A stretch of DNA of 64,000 bases from NCBI GenBank assembly GCA_021432635.1, contig MU270110.1:124348-188347 (forward strand). Direction: 5' to 3'. The notes beneath the pieces are model-generated. The model made no database searches. It had not been told where the DNA came from and saw only the letters and a list, made by a program, of their open reading frames with translations. The position numbers and the translations under genes are program-made. Below are positions 23,701 to 35,263 of this stretch, in pieces. Each line of letters starts with the position of its first letter. Within the stretch, counting starts at the first letter, position 1. The DNA comes from Thozetella sp. PMI_491 (lineage: Eukaryota; Ascomycota; Sordariomycetes; Chaetosphaeriales; Chaetosphaeriaceae).

Positions 23701-24428
23701 TGGAAAAACTGTCCAAAGTTTCCCATATCTAGCACAACCCGCAGGCACAGATCACCCACCACCCATCACCCGGTGAGATTTTGCCCCAAAGGCCAGAGCA
23801 CAATGCGTGGTACAAACTCAGACCGTCCAAGTGAACTGATGGTCTCCCTTTGACGGCCTAATTTGTTCTGATACCTAATTTAAATAATAGCTCAACGTCT
23901 TGGCTTCGGCTCGTGAAGGTGGTAGACGCAAACGATGCTCAAACACAAGCCGGTGATACTGAGAGACTACTCTAAAGGCACAAACGGAGATTACTTCTCA
24001 GTGAATTGGGTCTTCATTATGGCCGTAGTCAACTAGAGTCGATTAGAAGCAGCATAGCCGCATGGCAGACTACTAGTAGTACTCAGTATCTCAAATATGA
24101 CCATCAACCAGACTACTGCCGTCCAAGTAACCTAGTACCGCTGAGGTGCGCCGCCGAACCGTTATCGGCATTTATCATACTGTAACATGAAACCCACTCA
24201 GTTCAATAATATTAATTACATAGAACTGAGCTTATTGGTTGTGACCAGTATTTCCCCAGGAAATCTTCGCGTTTAGGCTCATTCAGCCGCCGCATCACAA
24301 CTCGGATAAATATGATTGAGAGATGCTTGAAAAGTATAAGAACGCCGCGGGAATCTGCGATATTCCCGCAAATTCTATCACATGCGCATGCTGGTTATAA
24401 CGGAGGCAGCCGCGCAACCTACTCTACT
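20740..24428. other. 3.7-kb gene-poor stretch
   Basis: No gene could be built on either strand. A tRNA-like patch near 23590-23685 and a weak 5S-like patch near 22810-22880 were examined and rejected as functional genes. A TATA-like ATAAATA at 24306-24312 may serve the next gene. Confidence 0.45.
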
Positions 24429-25418
24429 ATGGTTTCCACGGCGATTCTCGTCTTCCTACTTCCGTTGATGCTTGCCACAAGGCACAGCTTGGCCAATGAA
24501 ACGGAGGATGAAGAGGATAGGCCAAAGTGGATCCTTGACTTCCATTGGGCCAATCCTTTCTACCATGATGAAGACCCAATATACGGCCACTTCCCTTTGA
24601 CATGTGAAGCGGTCGGCACGTTTCACGGAACTCAATACAAGTTCTCGGATTTCGATGTCAATTTCCCTGAAGGCCTTGCACCTTGGAAGCAAGCGATGCA
24701 GCCATTCTTCGCTCGGGATTATCCAGGCAATTGGCGCGGCGTGGACCCTGGCCGGAAGAATCGCGAGTATGTTATGATGGAATACAGCGATGTCCCAGCC
24801 CCTGTCAGAGATTGGATCGAGGAACAGCATAGGGTTCCTAATAACAACAGAATTTGGCTCATGGGTATATTTGGGAAGCCGAAACGGCCAGACAATAGCG
24901 ATGATATCTCACCTCCCGTGGTCGGCCGGATCACTCCCGACATGTTTAACCAGACCCCAGCGAATGATATGGTGGCTATCTTTGCTCCCGGAGCCATCTA
25001 TAATATTCTTCCGTTATTCGTGGCAAAATCGTCCGACGACCCCAAATGCGAAAGTGTGTGTCTTCTAGTGTATGTGTAAGTTCCAGAACGAATATCTGCT
25101 AACAAGGGTATAGGCTACCTTAAACAGCTTGACAAATACTCACCCCATCTGAAGGATGACGCCGTTGTTGCATGGCCAATTGACATTTCCGAGCCGGACG
25201 AGGAGCACGGTAAGGCTATAACATTTACAATAAAGGCCCAGCATCGAAGAGAAACAGGGGGGCACATGAGTTTCAGAAGCCAGTGGGAAAAGCTCCAAAG
25301 ATCGGTACATCGACAAGCCCGAAAGGAGGACAGAAAGCAGAAGGCAGAGAAAAGAAGGAAGATGGAATCAGGGATTCTAGATGATGATGGCGATGGCCAT
25401 GAACACGATGAGCTATGA
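24429..25418 (+). CDS. Orphan protein with signal peptide and C-terminal HDEL (predicted ER-lumen resident)
   Basis: Predicted 309 aa with one intron at 25054-25113 (GTGTGT..CTGCTAACA..TATAG). An in-frame ATG at 24312 exists but overlaps a TATA-like sequence. The ATG at 24429 gives a clean signal peptide (MVSTAILVFLLPLMLATRHS) and is preferred. The body is mixed acidic/aromatic (WILDFHWANPFYHDEDPIYG, GIFGKPKRP) and matches no family I recognise. The end is strongly charged (RQARKEDRKQKAEKRRKM, then DDDGDGHEHDEL) and the last four residues are HDEL, the fungal ER-retrieval signal. Together with the signal peptide this predicts residence in the ER lumen. Function unknown; it stands alone in gene-poor DNA. 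Confidence 0.72.
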
Positions 25419-26733
25419 CTTGACTGGCTCCGTGTCCAATCAAGACGATCTAGGATAGAATCATTCCTCAGTTCAATATTCACAATCGCTACCCACATTG
25501 CGGGGAGGGGCGCGTAAGAATGGGTTCTCCAGCGCTCCCATATGCTACACTATTGATGCGTGACAAACATCGGAAACAATATTTTGTTTCGTGGCGATAA
25601 TGCTTCCAAACTCAAGCCTCTACAGATCGCTTTATAAAGAGTGGTATTTATATCACTTTCAAGTTCAGTGGCGGTGAAGGGAGCCCATAAATTCGAAGTC
25701 TGCTGTCTACTGAGTATACGAAAGTTAACAATATAAAAGGCTCACGTAATGAAGCACGGCTTAAGCGTTCAAATTAAACACACGATCCTTACATCGTAAG
25801 CGGTAATTCTGATGATGGAGCTCCTGTTCCAGCATAGCTTCTGCAGGTTGTTTCTGTGGAGCGTTTAAATTTTGCTGAACAGCTCTTCAGTCAGTCAGGT
25901 TATAAATGTTGACTTCTCCCTGTTCGAGGTGGGCCTCCTCAACTCCTGCAGCCACAGCTGGCGACGTCTCGCTAGGCGCTGCAGAAGTGGGTACATGCGA
26001 GGGTGTGCGATACTTCGTGCACCGTGTCCAACTACGTCCCAACATCACCATTCTTCCTTTGGACTGGTTGGGAATGCCCAACTCGCGCTCTGTATCTGAT
26101 TTTTTTCGGCCAATGATATAGTAGCCCTACTCGGGTCATCAGCAAGATCTGCTACTAATTAGTTAGAACTATGTACATAACTTGTATAGCTTGTTCATTC
26201 AGTGCGATGTTAAATATCCATCTCTCTTTGATAAATCTTTAGTCCTAGAAACCCGCGTGTTTCCTACTTATTCGCCGTTTATTAGCCGCTAAGTGCGGAA
26301 GGGTAGCGGCGCACAGGCGGCGGCAATTCGTAGAAACCCATGTGGCCTCAGTACTAGCCACCAACACGAGTCTAAATCACCTGCCATTGGCACAAACATG
26401 TGCAGATGGTAATATATAAGTAATATGAGTGCATCTGTTGGTTATTTTTTGCTTCTAGAGTCTGAACTTACTTGATGCCGGAGTGAGTCGGCGATGGGAT
26501 GTCGATCCCGGCACGACGGCCCGCTTAAACTACACGTTGCAATATTCATTGTCCGGAAAATAGTGACATATAATATATGGTTGATGAATGTGAGGACAGC
26601 ATATAAAGGCTTTACTCGAGTGGGTTGTTAGAAACCCCAAGAACAAAGCTGAGCTCTACGACCGCGTCTATCTTCTCTCTTCAGAATTCTCATTGTCCAG
26701 CACACTTCCATTTTTATTCTGCCGAAGATTAAA

Positions 26734-26901
26734 ATGCATTCGAAGTGCTGTCGCATTGGATACCTCTTAGAAACAAGAAATACAGTGCAGTATCGGTGTC
26801 TCTTGTATATTTCCTAAGCTAGATGTTGCTTGTCAATTTGGCACTCGGACACGGTGCTCCAGTTGCAACTCCAGGTAATGTGCCACTTTCAAGAAGTGTT
26901 T
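26734..26901 (+). pseudogene. Possible remnant of a secreted-protein gene (5' end only)
   Basis: A TATA box (TATAAA, 26602-26607), a pyrimidine-rich leader and ATGs at 26734 and 26823 resemble a real fungal 5' region. The second ATG starts a signal-peptide-like stretch (MLLVNLALGHGAPVATPG) but the frame stops after 26 codons, and no downstream exon was found. It looks like a gene start cut off by deletion or decay. Weak call. Confidence 0.22.
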
Positions 26902-27040
26902 AAAGTTAAGTATTCACTCACCTCGCCTGTTAAAGATTGAATCGTCTCTAATATCGATGGAGGCCATAGTCCCACCCCTTCACCAGACCCCCGCCCACAA
27001 GGGGAAAAGTGTAAGCCGCCCCAGGGACTGTGTTAGTGTG

Positions 27041-27089
27041 GTGGCCCAGAGCCATCCCCACGCACAGTGGCCCAGGGCCATCCCCACGC
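27041..27089 (+). repeat. Two-copy 23-bp direct repeat
   Basis: Copies at 27041-27063 and 27067-27089 differ at one position and are separated by three bases. They begin GTGGCCCAG and end CCATCCCCACGC. An ACACAC-rich tract follows. No element is recognised. Confidence 0.75.
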
Positions 27090-28070
27090 GTTACATCACG
27101 CGTTACACACACACTCGTTCGTTTGCAACCACTCGTTTGCACCCACGTGATATAGTGGCCAGTTGACCACTATATCCATCCATCTGGATCTGTAGCTTCC
27201 ATTTACCTTCTTCCTCTCTTTAGCTTAGTATTTTGTGTGCGTCTTTAATACACACGGCTACAGATCCATCTATCGCCGCCAGCGCCGTGACAGTTAGAGG
27301 CCACCGATAGATAGCCAATAGACTATCCTATTATCCAGTTACCATATATTGTCTACGTAAGCAGCAAAAATTGACAAAACCTGGTCTGTTTTAATACCTG
27401 GGCAGCAGATTGCACGTCTTGCATATCAAGGCATGGCTATAGCTATCACCTAATCCATGCATACTCGTTGTTCAGTACAGGTGCCATTATATACTCTATA
27501 GCAGCAAGACACGGGATGAGTTTAGGCACAAAGTGGTAGAAGAATATTAGTGCTACAATCCCTCCACTCTTTGAAAGCTATGTCTCGTGCGCTACGGAGG
27601 GAAATAAGCCCATCGAAAATTCGACATCGATACCTTAACCCTTATGATCAGGTCTGTTTAATCTAGATTGCTTTATCTAAGGAAAGCACTTATGCCGCTG
27701 TCTTTGTTCCTTGTGAAAAACTTACCACATTTACCCGGAACCAACAGTGGCGCAGTTACGTCTAGATGTAACCAGCGCTCAGCAATTGGCTGAGTGCTAG
27801 GAATTCATGTCTTCGGGTGATTTCATGTTCTGTGCGTGAGCACTTAGCCGCGGATAAGAAGGCACCATAGCTGGGTAGATAGAGAAAAGCCATCTTGCGC
27901 GTTCTGCAAGATTCATCTCACTATACTTCTTCTGATGACACTATTCGTTTGGACGCCCACCTTTCTGCACCACGTAGCTCTGTTCCGCTACGCCGCATTT
28001 CCGAGGAATATCTGCCAGACCTAGCCGACTTACACCTTCTCCCCGTTTGCCTTCAAAAGCAGACAAAACT

Positions 28071-30240
28071 ATGTCGAGAGACTCCTCGATTGCCTATGAT
28101 GTACACTTAGGGGCATGGACTGATTGGTCGAGAGGCCCCGTGCTGGGGGCAACCCTCACTCTCACTCGAGAAGATGGGAACTTGCTGATCGCATTCCTGG
28201 CATTCTTTGTAGCACTTGTTGGCACGCGCTTTTGGAGAATTGTGTGCCTGATCCTCCACTACACTTACTCGAGAGGAAGTCCAAGGGATGGAGTCCATCA
28301 TCAACGCCAAGTCTTCCTACGAAATGCGCCCAACCCCGAAGTCGCCGTTTGGACACTTGCGGACATGGGTGTCTCCTGGCGACACAAGGCGGAACATGTC
28401 TGGTCTCGATTACTTCCCATTTTAGGGCTCGCACTAGTTTGTATGGTTGGATTTGTCCTCGCTGGTGGATTTTCGCCTCGTCTTGCTACCATTCTCAACG
28501 GTGAAGTGCTGCTTTCTGGGGAAAACTGCGCGTATGTTAGGAACGACTACAACATGAGCACTTACGGGGACACCATTGGTCCGTTGCTTGCTGAAACTAT
28601 GATAGCAGCTGAAAATTACGCTCGCCAATGTTATATTTCAGCATCCGTCAGTGTAAGCTGTGGCACCTATATCAAGAAACAGTTGACCCCGGTGGTAGTG
28701 GATACCAACGCCTCCTGCCCATTCGATCCCAAGGTGTGTAAAAGCACGTATGGAAACCTCTTTATAGATACAGGACTCCTAGATAGCCACTTTGACTTCG
28801 GTCGTAACACACCAACCAACCGGAGAATTCAGTGGCGTCGGACGGTCCATTGCGCACCGCTAGCCACGGATGGCTACCGATTTCGCACGCATGACGAAGC
28901 TAAGAACCAGTCATACACAACCTATTACTACGGCCCTTTGCGAAATCTCAATGACAGCAGTACCGTGAATTATACGACACAGTTCCTCAATAATGGGTAT
29001 CCTGATATCGAAGAGGTAACCCATATTAGTGATGACACTGCGCGTGACTTCAGCGTCCGGTATATATGGTACTCGTTCCCTGGAAATCAGAATGTAAGCA
29101 CTAATGGGTGGCACAGATCTCATGCCTCTTTGCACTGGAACGGAACATTTGATCCTGAGTATTCCAGCTTCATCCCCATCCCGGAACTCAAGCCGCAGAA
29201 TGCCAGTTTGTACCTTTTCTTCTTGACGTCGGACCGTATTCTTTTTACCCGCGCCTCAAACGACAGTTGGTATGGTGGAACTACAAACACGGTTCAGATT
29301 CACAAGCTCAAGTTCAGCGACTGGGGTAATACGACTATGTTTCGGCAAAGCGAACCAGGGTCTCCACTGGCTTGCAGGCAGCTAGAGCAAAGCTGTTTTG
29401 TTGGCATCAAAGGACAGCAAAGATGTACCCCGCTGGAAGGTTCAGCCAATTCAATAGTCGACTTGTATAGCCTATTAGACGAAGAGGACGAGGATTGGTT
29501 CTTCTGGTTATTCAGAACTACTTTCCACGTCAGTTCGGAAACGATCGGTCCTATTGCGCTGCTGGGTACCCAAGCCTTAACAGCCAAGAGCAAGCTTAGT
29601 GGTCCATTGATGGGTTCATTGCCCGACAACCAGTGGCAGTTAGAGGTGCAACACTGGCATGCGACGGCCATGGCTCATTTGCAGGCCACTTTCCTGGAAT
29701 CAATCATCGGTTATGAGGACCTGGCATTCGCCCCTCTCGTTCGACGTCCGAACAAAACTGCCGAGTATGAGCTTTGTGCAAACCAAGTATGTATCAACTT
29801 CAGTTTCTCCCCTTGGAAGATACATTTAACTGACAAGCATATAGAAAGTGCTCGCTGAAGGATTCATATCCGTCAGTATTTTGGGCATTGCCTGCATCTT
29901 TGGGGGGGGGGTTCTGGTTATAGTTCTCTCTTTCGCCTCAGGACCAATTTTTTCATGGTATCTGAGACGGGGTGGGCGCGATGAATACGCAAGACTCGAG
30001 TGGTCAACCAACGACCCCTTCCAGCTGCAAAGACTGGCCCATGAGGCATCTGGAATAGGTACGTGGTCAGGTGGGGCCGCATCGGTGCCTGTAACCCAAT
30101 TAGGAGATTGTCTGGGGGTTCTCGACGTTGTCGATCCAACTCACCCGAAGTTGCGAAGAAATTTCGTTAATAACGTGGATGAAATATGCGAGCTTCTTGA
30201 AAATGAAGACGGTTCCGAGGAGAGATCTGAGCATGTTTGA
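28071..30240 (+). CDS. Fungal membrane protein with large glycosylated extracellular domain
   Basis: Predicted 703 aa; one intron at 29787-29844 (GTATGT..TAACTGAC..ATAG) in phase 0. The start is the ATG at 28071 (MSRDSSIAYD). Two N-terminal membrane segments (LLIAFLAFFVALVGTRFW, about residues 37-60, and LLPILGLALVCMVGFVLAGG, about residues 115-140) and one near the C-terminus (ILGIACIFGGGVLVIVLSF, in exon 2) frame an ectodomain of over 400 residues with conserved Cys and many NxS/T sequons. The tail is cytosolic (RRGGRDEYARLEWS). This architecture is common among lineage-expanded hypothetical proteins of Pezizomycotina; no biochemical role is known to me. Confidence 0.78.
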
Positions 30241-30412
30241 GGAATACAAAGGGGCTGGTTTTTATTTCCTAGTCATGTCTTGTAAGGCAAGGCACGGTCA
30301 ATTTTCAACCGAAGATACTTGGGCGTAGTAGCGCTACCTGTGGTATACGCTCATGCCGTTGTGGTAAGATTCATAAATCGAATTAAGTGAAGTTAAGTGA
30401 TTATATCTACTG

Positions 30413-32575
30413 TTATGTAACTTGGCTCTTTGCACCTTCTTGATCCCATTTCACTGTTATCGGATCATGGTTCCCAGAGAACTTCTGGCCGCCAAACCAA
30501 AGCTCAAATCGTAAGTCTGCAGGAGCCACGATCACCTTTACGTCAAACTGGCATATGTAGAACATATGGCCTTTAGAAAAACACGTTCCTCGCTTATGCT
30601 TCTGAATAAGTTGATGTTGTTGAACTCCCGTCAGGTTACTCTTCACGTCGCAGAGCTTCACAGCACCACCTAGACGACCCTTAGTACCACCTCCACAACA
30701 GTATGGAATGTCATATTTGCTAGGATGATGGGAAGGTCTCACCATGCTTGAGACTCCGTGGTAGGAATGAGGGTTCGTTCTGGGAAATCACAATCTCCGT
30801 GTCCCAGGACTTGGCGGCGTCGACTGAACCAAGTCTCATCTCAAACGCTTTGTTCAGCGGCACATTTGGATAAACAGCATCTCCCTATATAAAGTATTCA
30901 ACAATAAGCACAGCGACAGACGGAAACACAACAGAGAGCAGTATATACGAACCTTCTTAATGAGCCATTGAATCTGATTCTTTGCCCAACGCATATTCGA
31001 GTCAAAGGGGTCTGCGTACACATCCTCATTGAAGTGCAGTGCCGGTGAGTATACCTCAGATACAACTACGCCATAGCTAGCCCGTGCAATGCGAGAGGCG
31101 AGGACTGGTACATTTCCGGTCTGCATTCGTTGCTGCCGATCAAGGAGCAGCCCTCGTACGGCGACAAGTTGCGGATCGCTGCACGGGATGATGGCTACTT
31201 GCTGCGCGTTGGGATATCGCAGTGTTTGGAAATGGCGTTGGAGCGTTTCCCTGACGTACGCAGAACTTCCGAGGCCGCCAGAGAGAATAAAGTATTGCCA
31301 TTCTATAGTGAGCCTGGAAGTCGCTCTTCTGACACGGGACGGGATACGTACAACTTGTTCGGGGCGACCATTGGCCGTTAGCCAGTCCAGCTGCTCCATT
31401 ACCTTTTTCCTGATTCCCTCAATTTGGACGTCGAAGAGGGATTGGATTTCCTTGCTGTAGGGGTTTTCAGCAACCGCTTAGCGTGAATGGGCCAAAAGGC
31501 AAGAGTACTGACATTGAAAACACCATTCTTCCGTTCTCAACCCCGATACCAGCATGGCTAAATTCATGAGACACGCCCTCCATCTGTATCTTATAGACTT
31601 GCTGTGTATAGGCTTTCTCGCCAAGCTTGTGCTTTACGGTCCTGAAGTGATGGCTCCGTGCCATTGTCGCGGGGTAATCCGGCGGAAAGAGAGCTGCCAC
31701 CTCCGGCACTGCTGCCAGCCTTGCCTGGACTAACGCTATGAATGCTCGGTCAATCAGGGTCGCACCAATGCCAACCCCTCGCACACTGGTGACTTGCGAA
31801 ACCTGCGGGAACGATTGGTCCGCCGATTCGAGCTTCATTAGAGCCAAGTCTGTCGTTCCGCCGCCAGCGTCGATGGAGAGAAACATATCGCCCATCCTAA
31901 AGGCCACGGCGCTGTTCTTGACGGTTGCGATAGCGGCTGATTCTGCTTCGGTAAGGTCGATGAAAGCGGAATGTCGCGACATCGGGTCAGCGGCGAAACC
32001 GGCATCCCTGATAATCACTTTGAACTTGTTGATGATTTCTTGGCTAGTCCAGGTAGTTGGAACACTGAAGAGGAACTCGACTGCCATGCCGTCCCAGCCG
32101 CCGGCATATCGCCTACCGATCTGAATCTCAATTGTCTCTTTTATGTGTTCATAGATTTTGCGGAGATAGTCCGTGACAAATTGCTGCGCCTCGGCGGTTG
32201 AGCGAGGCGCGTTAGATAGGCCCTGCTTGTGAGCCGAGAGTAGAGTGTCCTCGTCTAGAAATATCTTGAAGAACTCGCGACGTGTCTTCCCCAGCCCTCC
32301 TTGTTGAGGGCCGACGTCATCATCGGCGCACATGAAACCCCACGAGGAAATTGTGCCATCTAGATTGTATATAAGCGTGGTCGGCACTTTGCGCTCGCCT
32401 CGATCGCCGCTTCCCGGCCAGTCGTTGATGACCTGAATGGGGGTTCTTGGAGTCATCCATGCTACACCTACGAAGAAGTAAGCTAAAGGGTAGTGAGGAG
32501 AATTGTTTATAATTGGGGATTGCCAGTAAACGTTGTTCCCAGATCAATCGCCACAAAGATATCCGCACTATCCAT
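30413..32575 (-). CDS. Hsp70-like (HSPA12-type) ATPase
   Basis: Predicted 635 aa in five exons, with introns 30670-30742, 30885-30952, 31455-31512 and 32468-32523. The first intron begins GC rather than GT; it is required to join FTG to VAWM. The actin/Hsp70 ATPase motifs are present in order: phosphate 1 (VAIDLGTTFTG), phosphate 2 (LSIDAGGGTTDLAL) and adenosine (ILSGGLGSSAYV). The C-terminal part (VIVAPADLRFELWFGGQKFS) replaces a classical substrate-binding domain, as in fungal HSPA12-like proteins. These are multi-copy in ascomycetes and of unknown client range, presumably cytosolic. It diverges from a mucin-like membrane protein gene over 747 bp. Confidence 0.88.
32468..32523 (-). other. 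Non-canonical GC-AG intron in the Hsp70-like gene
   Basis: The conserved phosphate-1 loop requires removal of this 56-nt segment: exon 1 ends in ACT G and exon 2 starts GT GTA GCA, restoring GVA. The only donor that keeps this join is GCAATC, with acceptor GTAG. GT donors in reach do not keep the frame. Confidence 0.6.
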
Positions 32576-33322
32576 GGTGATCAGATAAATTCTCGACCTT
32601 GTGCCTTGCTGCACGCGGCGATACTGTTGGCTCTGAAGTTTTGACGATGGAGTGTTGTTGTATCCGACGATGCGGGACGACTGATAGGCCTGGTTTCTCT
32701 TTTACTAGGTAGGTAACCTTTTCCGACCTTTCGTTGCTTTAGCCAGCTTGATCGAGCTAAACTTGATGCTTTTTTGTTGTTCGAGACCTGGCTGAGATAC
32801 AAGCGGGAGACTGGTTTTAGTCACATTTCGCCACCAGAGAGAGATGAGACGACATGCCCTAACGCCACAGCAAGCCTCTTATTGCCTATAAACAAAATAA
32901 ACTTGGATCTATAAACGTGATCTCGGAGATGATTGGTCCCTCACCTGCGGTGCCTGCCGGGTTGCCGAGAGAAGAGGCCAGCGGGACAGCCTCACCGCAG
33001 TGGCTTCGATAGCTTCAGAAGCTGAACAACAGAAATTCATTTCTTTTCTTGAAGAACATACGTACCCACGAGTATCTAGAGGAGGTCTAGACTGTGGCAA
33101 ATGCCTCACTGAATCATGACGAAGGCGTCCCTAGCCCTGGGGCTTGCGACGGTTCCACGGTCTTTAACCCCATGTTGCAATAATTACCTCCCGTCGCGCA
33201 CATTCCCTGTCGAACTTCTTTATCTCTGAAAACAGGCAGCTAGGAGCTTTTTGTCATAGCTCTGCCAAGTCTCCCTTCGATCCTCTATTTTTCATCGTTT
33301 GCTCAACAAGGTATCAGCGAGA
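32576..33322. promoter_or_regulatory. Divergent promoter of Hsp70-like and mucin-like genes
   Basis: These 747 bp lie between opposite start codons. No coding frame or known operator was seen. Confidence 0.45.
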
Positions 33323-34692
33323 ATGGCGACACTGGTAACGTCGTTCTATTCCTCTGTCGCTCCGCAAGCATCAACAACGATTTATTACGAAGCAATTTGG
33401 AGCCTGAATTCCGGAAATCCACCGGAATGGATCCCCAGCCTCAGTACTCTTACTGCGTCTCCAACCATAATAACTTCTATTTTGCCGATTAACAGCTATC
33501 AGACAACCCTGTCTACCCCCGCAACATCAGCCACGTCCGGGCGGACGACATCAACCCCTTCATCGAGCGTGTCATCATCAGCTACGCGCCCGATAGATCC
33601 GTCGAAGAGCACTGATGCAACCGACTCAAGTCCCCCTTCGACCGGAGTCAGCGTTGGAGCTGTTGCCGGAACGGCAATTGGCTGCATTATCGCAGGGCTC
33701 TTGATCGGTGTCATAGTTTCGGCGCTCATTTACAGGCGCAGGACAAAAAACACGGATCGAGAATCTCCCTACGAGGCAATCGTTGTCCAGCCAGAATCGA
33801 AGACCCTGCCCCACACTCCTCCGCCACCTGCCCCTCAGTATGATCAGCTGCAGCTAAGCCAATACCTCCTCGATACGACGCCGGATAAGGAGATCGCAGG
33901 CGAGATGAGCTCGCTTGGGCAACTGATCCAGCAGCACGTGGAAAACCATTACCACCTCCAGCCGATCCAAGTGAGCCCAGCTCCTCTGGAGCAAGCTCTA
34001 GTCAATCTTGGCTTCAGTCAACAGAACAGTATGGATGCCGGGTTCGTGGTGGCATTGGCACTGGATCCTCGAACACGTTCCCTTGCGCTCCGACATGTCG
34101 TCTCCTTCATCTGCTTCTCAAGCATCGACTTTGACTCGCGCAGCCGACTGTCGATGCTCCCTGCGCCAGTCGCCGCTTTCCTGCAGTCTGTACCACCAGT
34201 CGAGCGTCAGGGGGCTGGCCAAGAAGGTATGCTTATGTTTTCAGCCCCCCATCTCCCCAAGTTCAACATGCTTACCAAGTATTGACAGCAATCACGGCTG
34301 CCCTATCGAGATGGAGAACACTCTCTGCTTTTCTTCTTCATCCTCAGCGCAGCCTGAGGACGCCTCTCCCGGTTTCCGAGAGCGCTCTGGCCGGTCAGGC
34401 TGCAGCATTAACCATCGCCATGAACACTTTCTTGCACCACTTCGTGACGTCGACTCCTTCAGCTATGCAGGCTCAATCGGAGCATCTGCAAGCGGTAATT
34501 CTGGAGTTCACAAAACTTGGCTACGTCCTCCTGTCAGATCCGGCATCGTGGAAGCTCTCTCACTACCTGCCTAATCATCTTGACCATAACTATATTGTTC
34601 TGTGTGCAGGGTTGGACAAGGCAACTGACAAGAATGGTCGGCCATATAGTACAGCCCGTCAGGTTGTTGCTCCAGCGGTAGTTCAGTTCTAG
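33323..34692 (+). CDS. Single-pass membrane protein with Ser/Thr-rich ectodomain
   Basis: Predicted 435 aa, with one intron at 34227-34288 (GTATGC..ATTGACAG). The start ATG at 33323 gives MATLVTSFYSS. There is a mucin-like Ser/Thr/Pro region (about residues 55-110), then a glycine-containing membrane span (AGTAIGCIIAGLLIGVIVSAL) followed by a basic stop-transfer RRR. The cytosolic part has a Pro-rich stretch (TPPPPAPQYDQ) and a conserved-looking C-terminal domain (LSAFLLHPQRSLRTPL, AVILEFTKLGYVLLSDPASW). The layout is like cell-wall sensors of the WSC/Mid2 type, but no WSC Cys pattern is present and the cytosolic domain is unknown to me. Confidence 0.75.
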
Positions 34693-35263
34693 GACAGCAG
34701 GTTTGAGACGGCAGGGTCGTCGGATTTAAGTTATTTCTCTAGCTTCTAATCGTTTTCTCAGAGCTCTCGCCTCGTCTTTGAGGACATGCAAGGTTAATTC
34801 TAATACGCGGAATTGAGTTTTGATGGAACCCTTCACTCCCAGCAAATGTGCGTTTGGTGCAGGTGAATTCATTCGCTATGTGCACTGGACGAAAGTGGCC
34901 TGTGGTGCGTTCAAGTCACTAATTCCTCCACTCTGAAGCCACATGGGCTTGCAGTTGAGAGTCAATTGGCCTTCGAAGGCAGCGGATAACGCCCGTGTCT
35001 CAGGCCGTCTGTGATGTGGCGGAGACTAGTGTCAGCTGCTCCCGCCCGCCTGATCTAGAACCTATAGTTATGCAGCTCAATGATAGCCTTAACGCCACGA
35101 AATTCAGCCGGTAATTGACAAACAAGACAGCAGCATCTCCGTGACAGCCCTGGCCTGTCGCGAGCCTTGTCTTGCGTGACTCCATCTCCTCTTTCTCATA
35201 TCCGTGGTTCCTGGCCGAGCGTCCACCTGGATGGTGCGGAACAACACTTGAAGACTCGTAAGC
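34693..35263. other. Intergenic, nothing recognised
   Basis: Presumed 3' region of the membrane protein gene and promoter of the next gene. No coding or RNA feature was supported. Confidence 0.45.

Larger units (their letters stand above)
25419..28070. other. 2.6-kb gene-poor stretch
   Basis: It holds a possible truncated secreted-protein gene near 26734-26901 and a two-copy direct repeat at 27041-27089 (both listed). Otherwise nothing is recognised. Confidence 0.45.
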
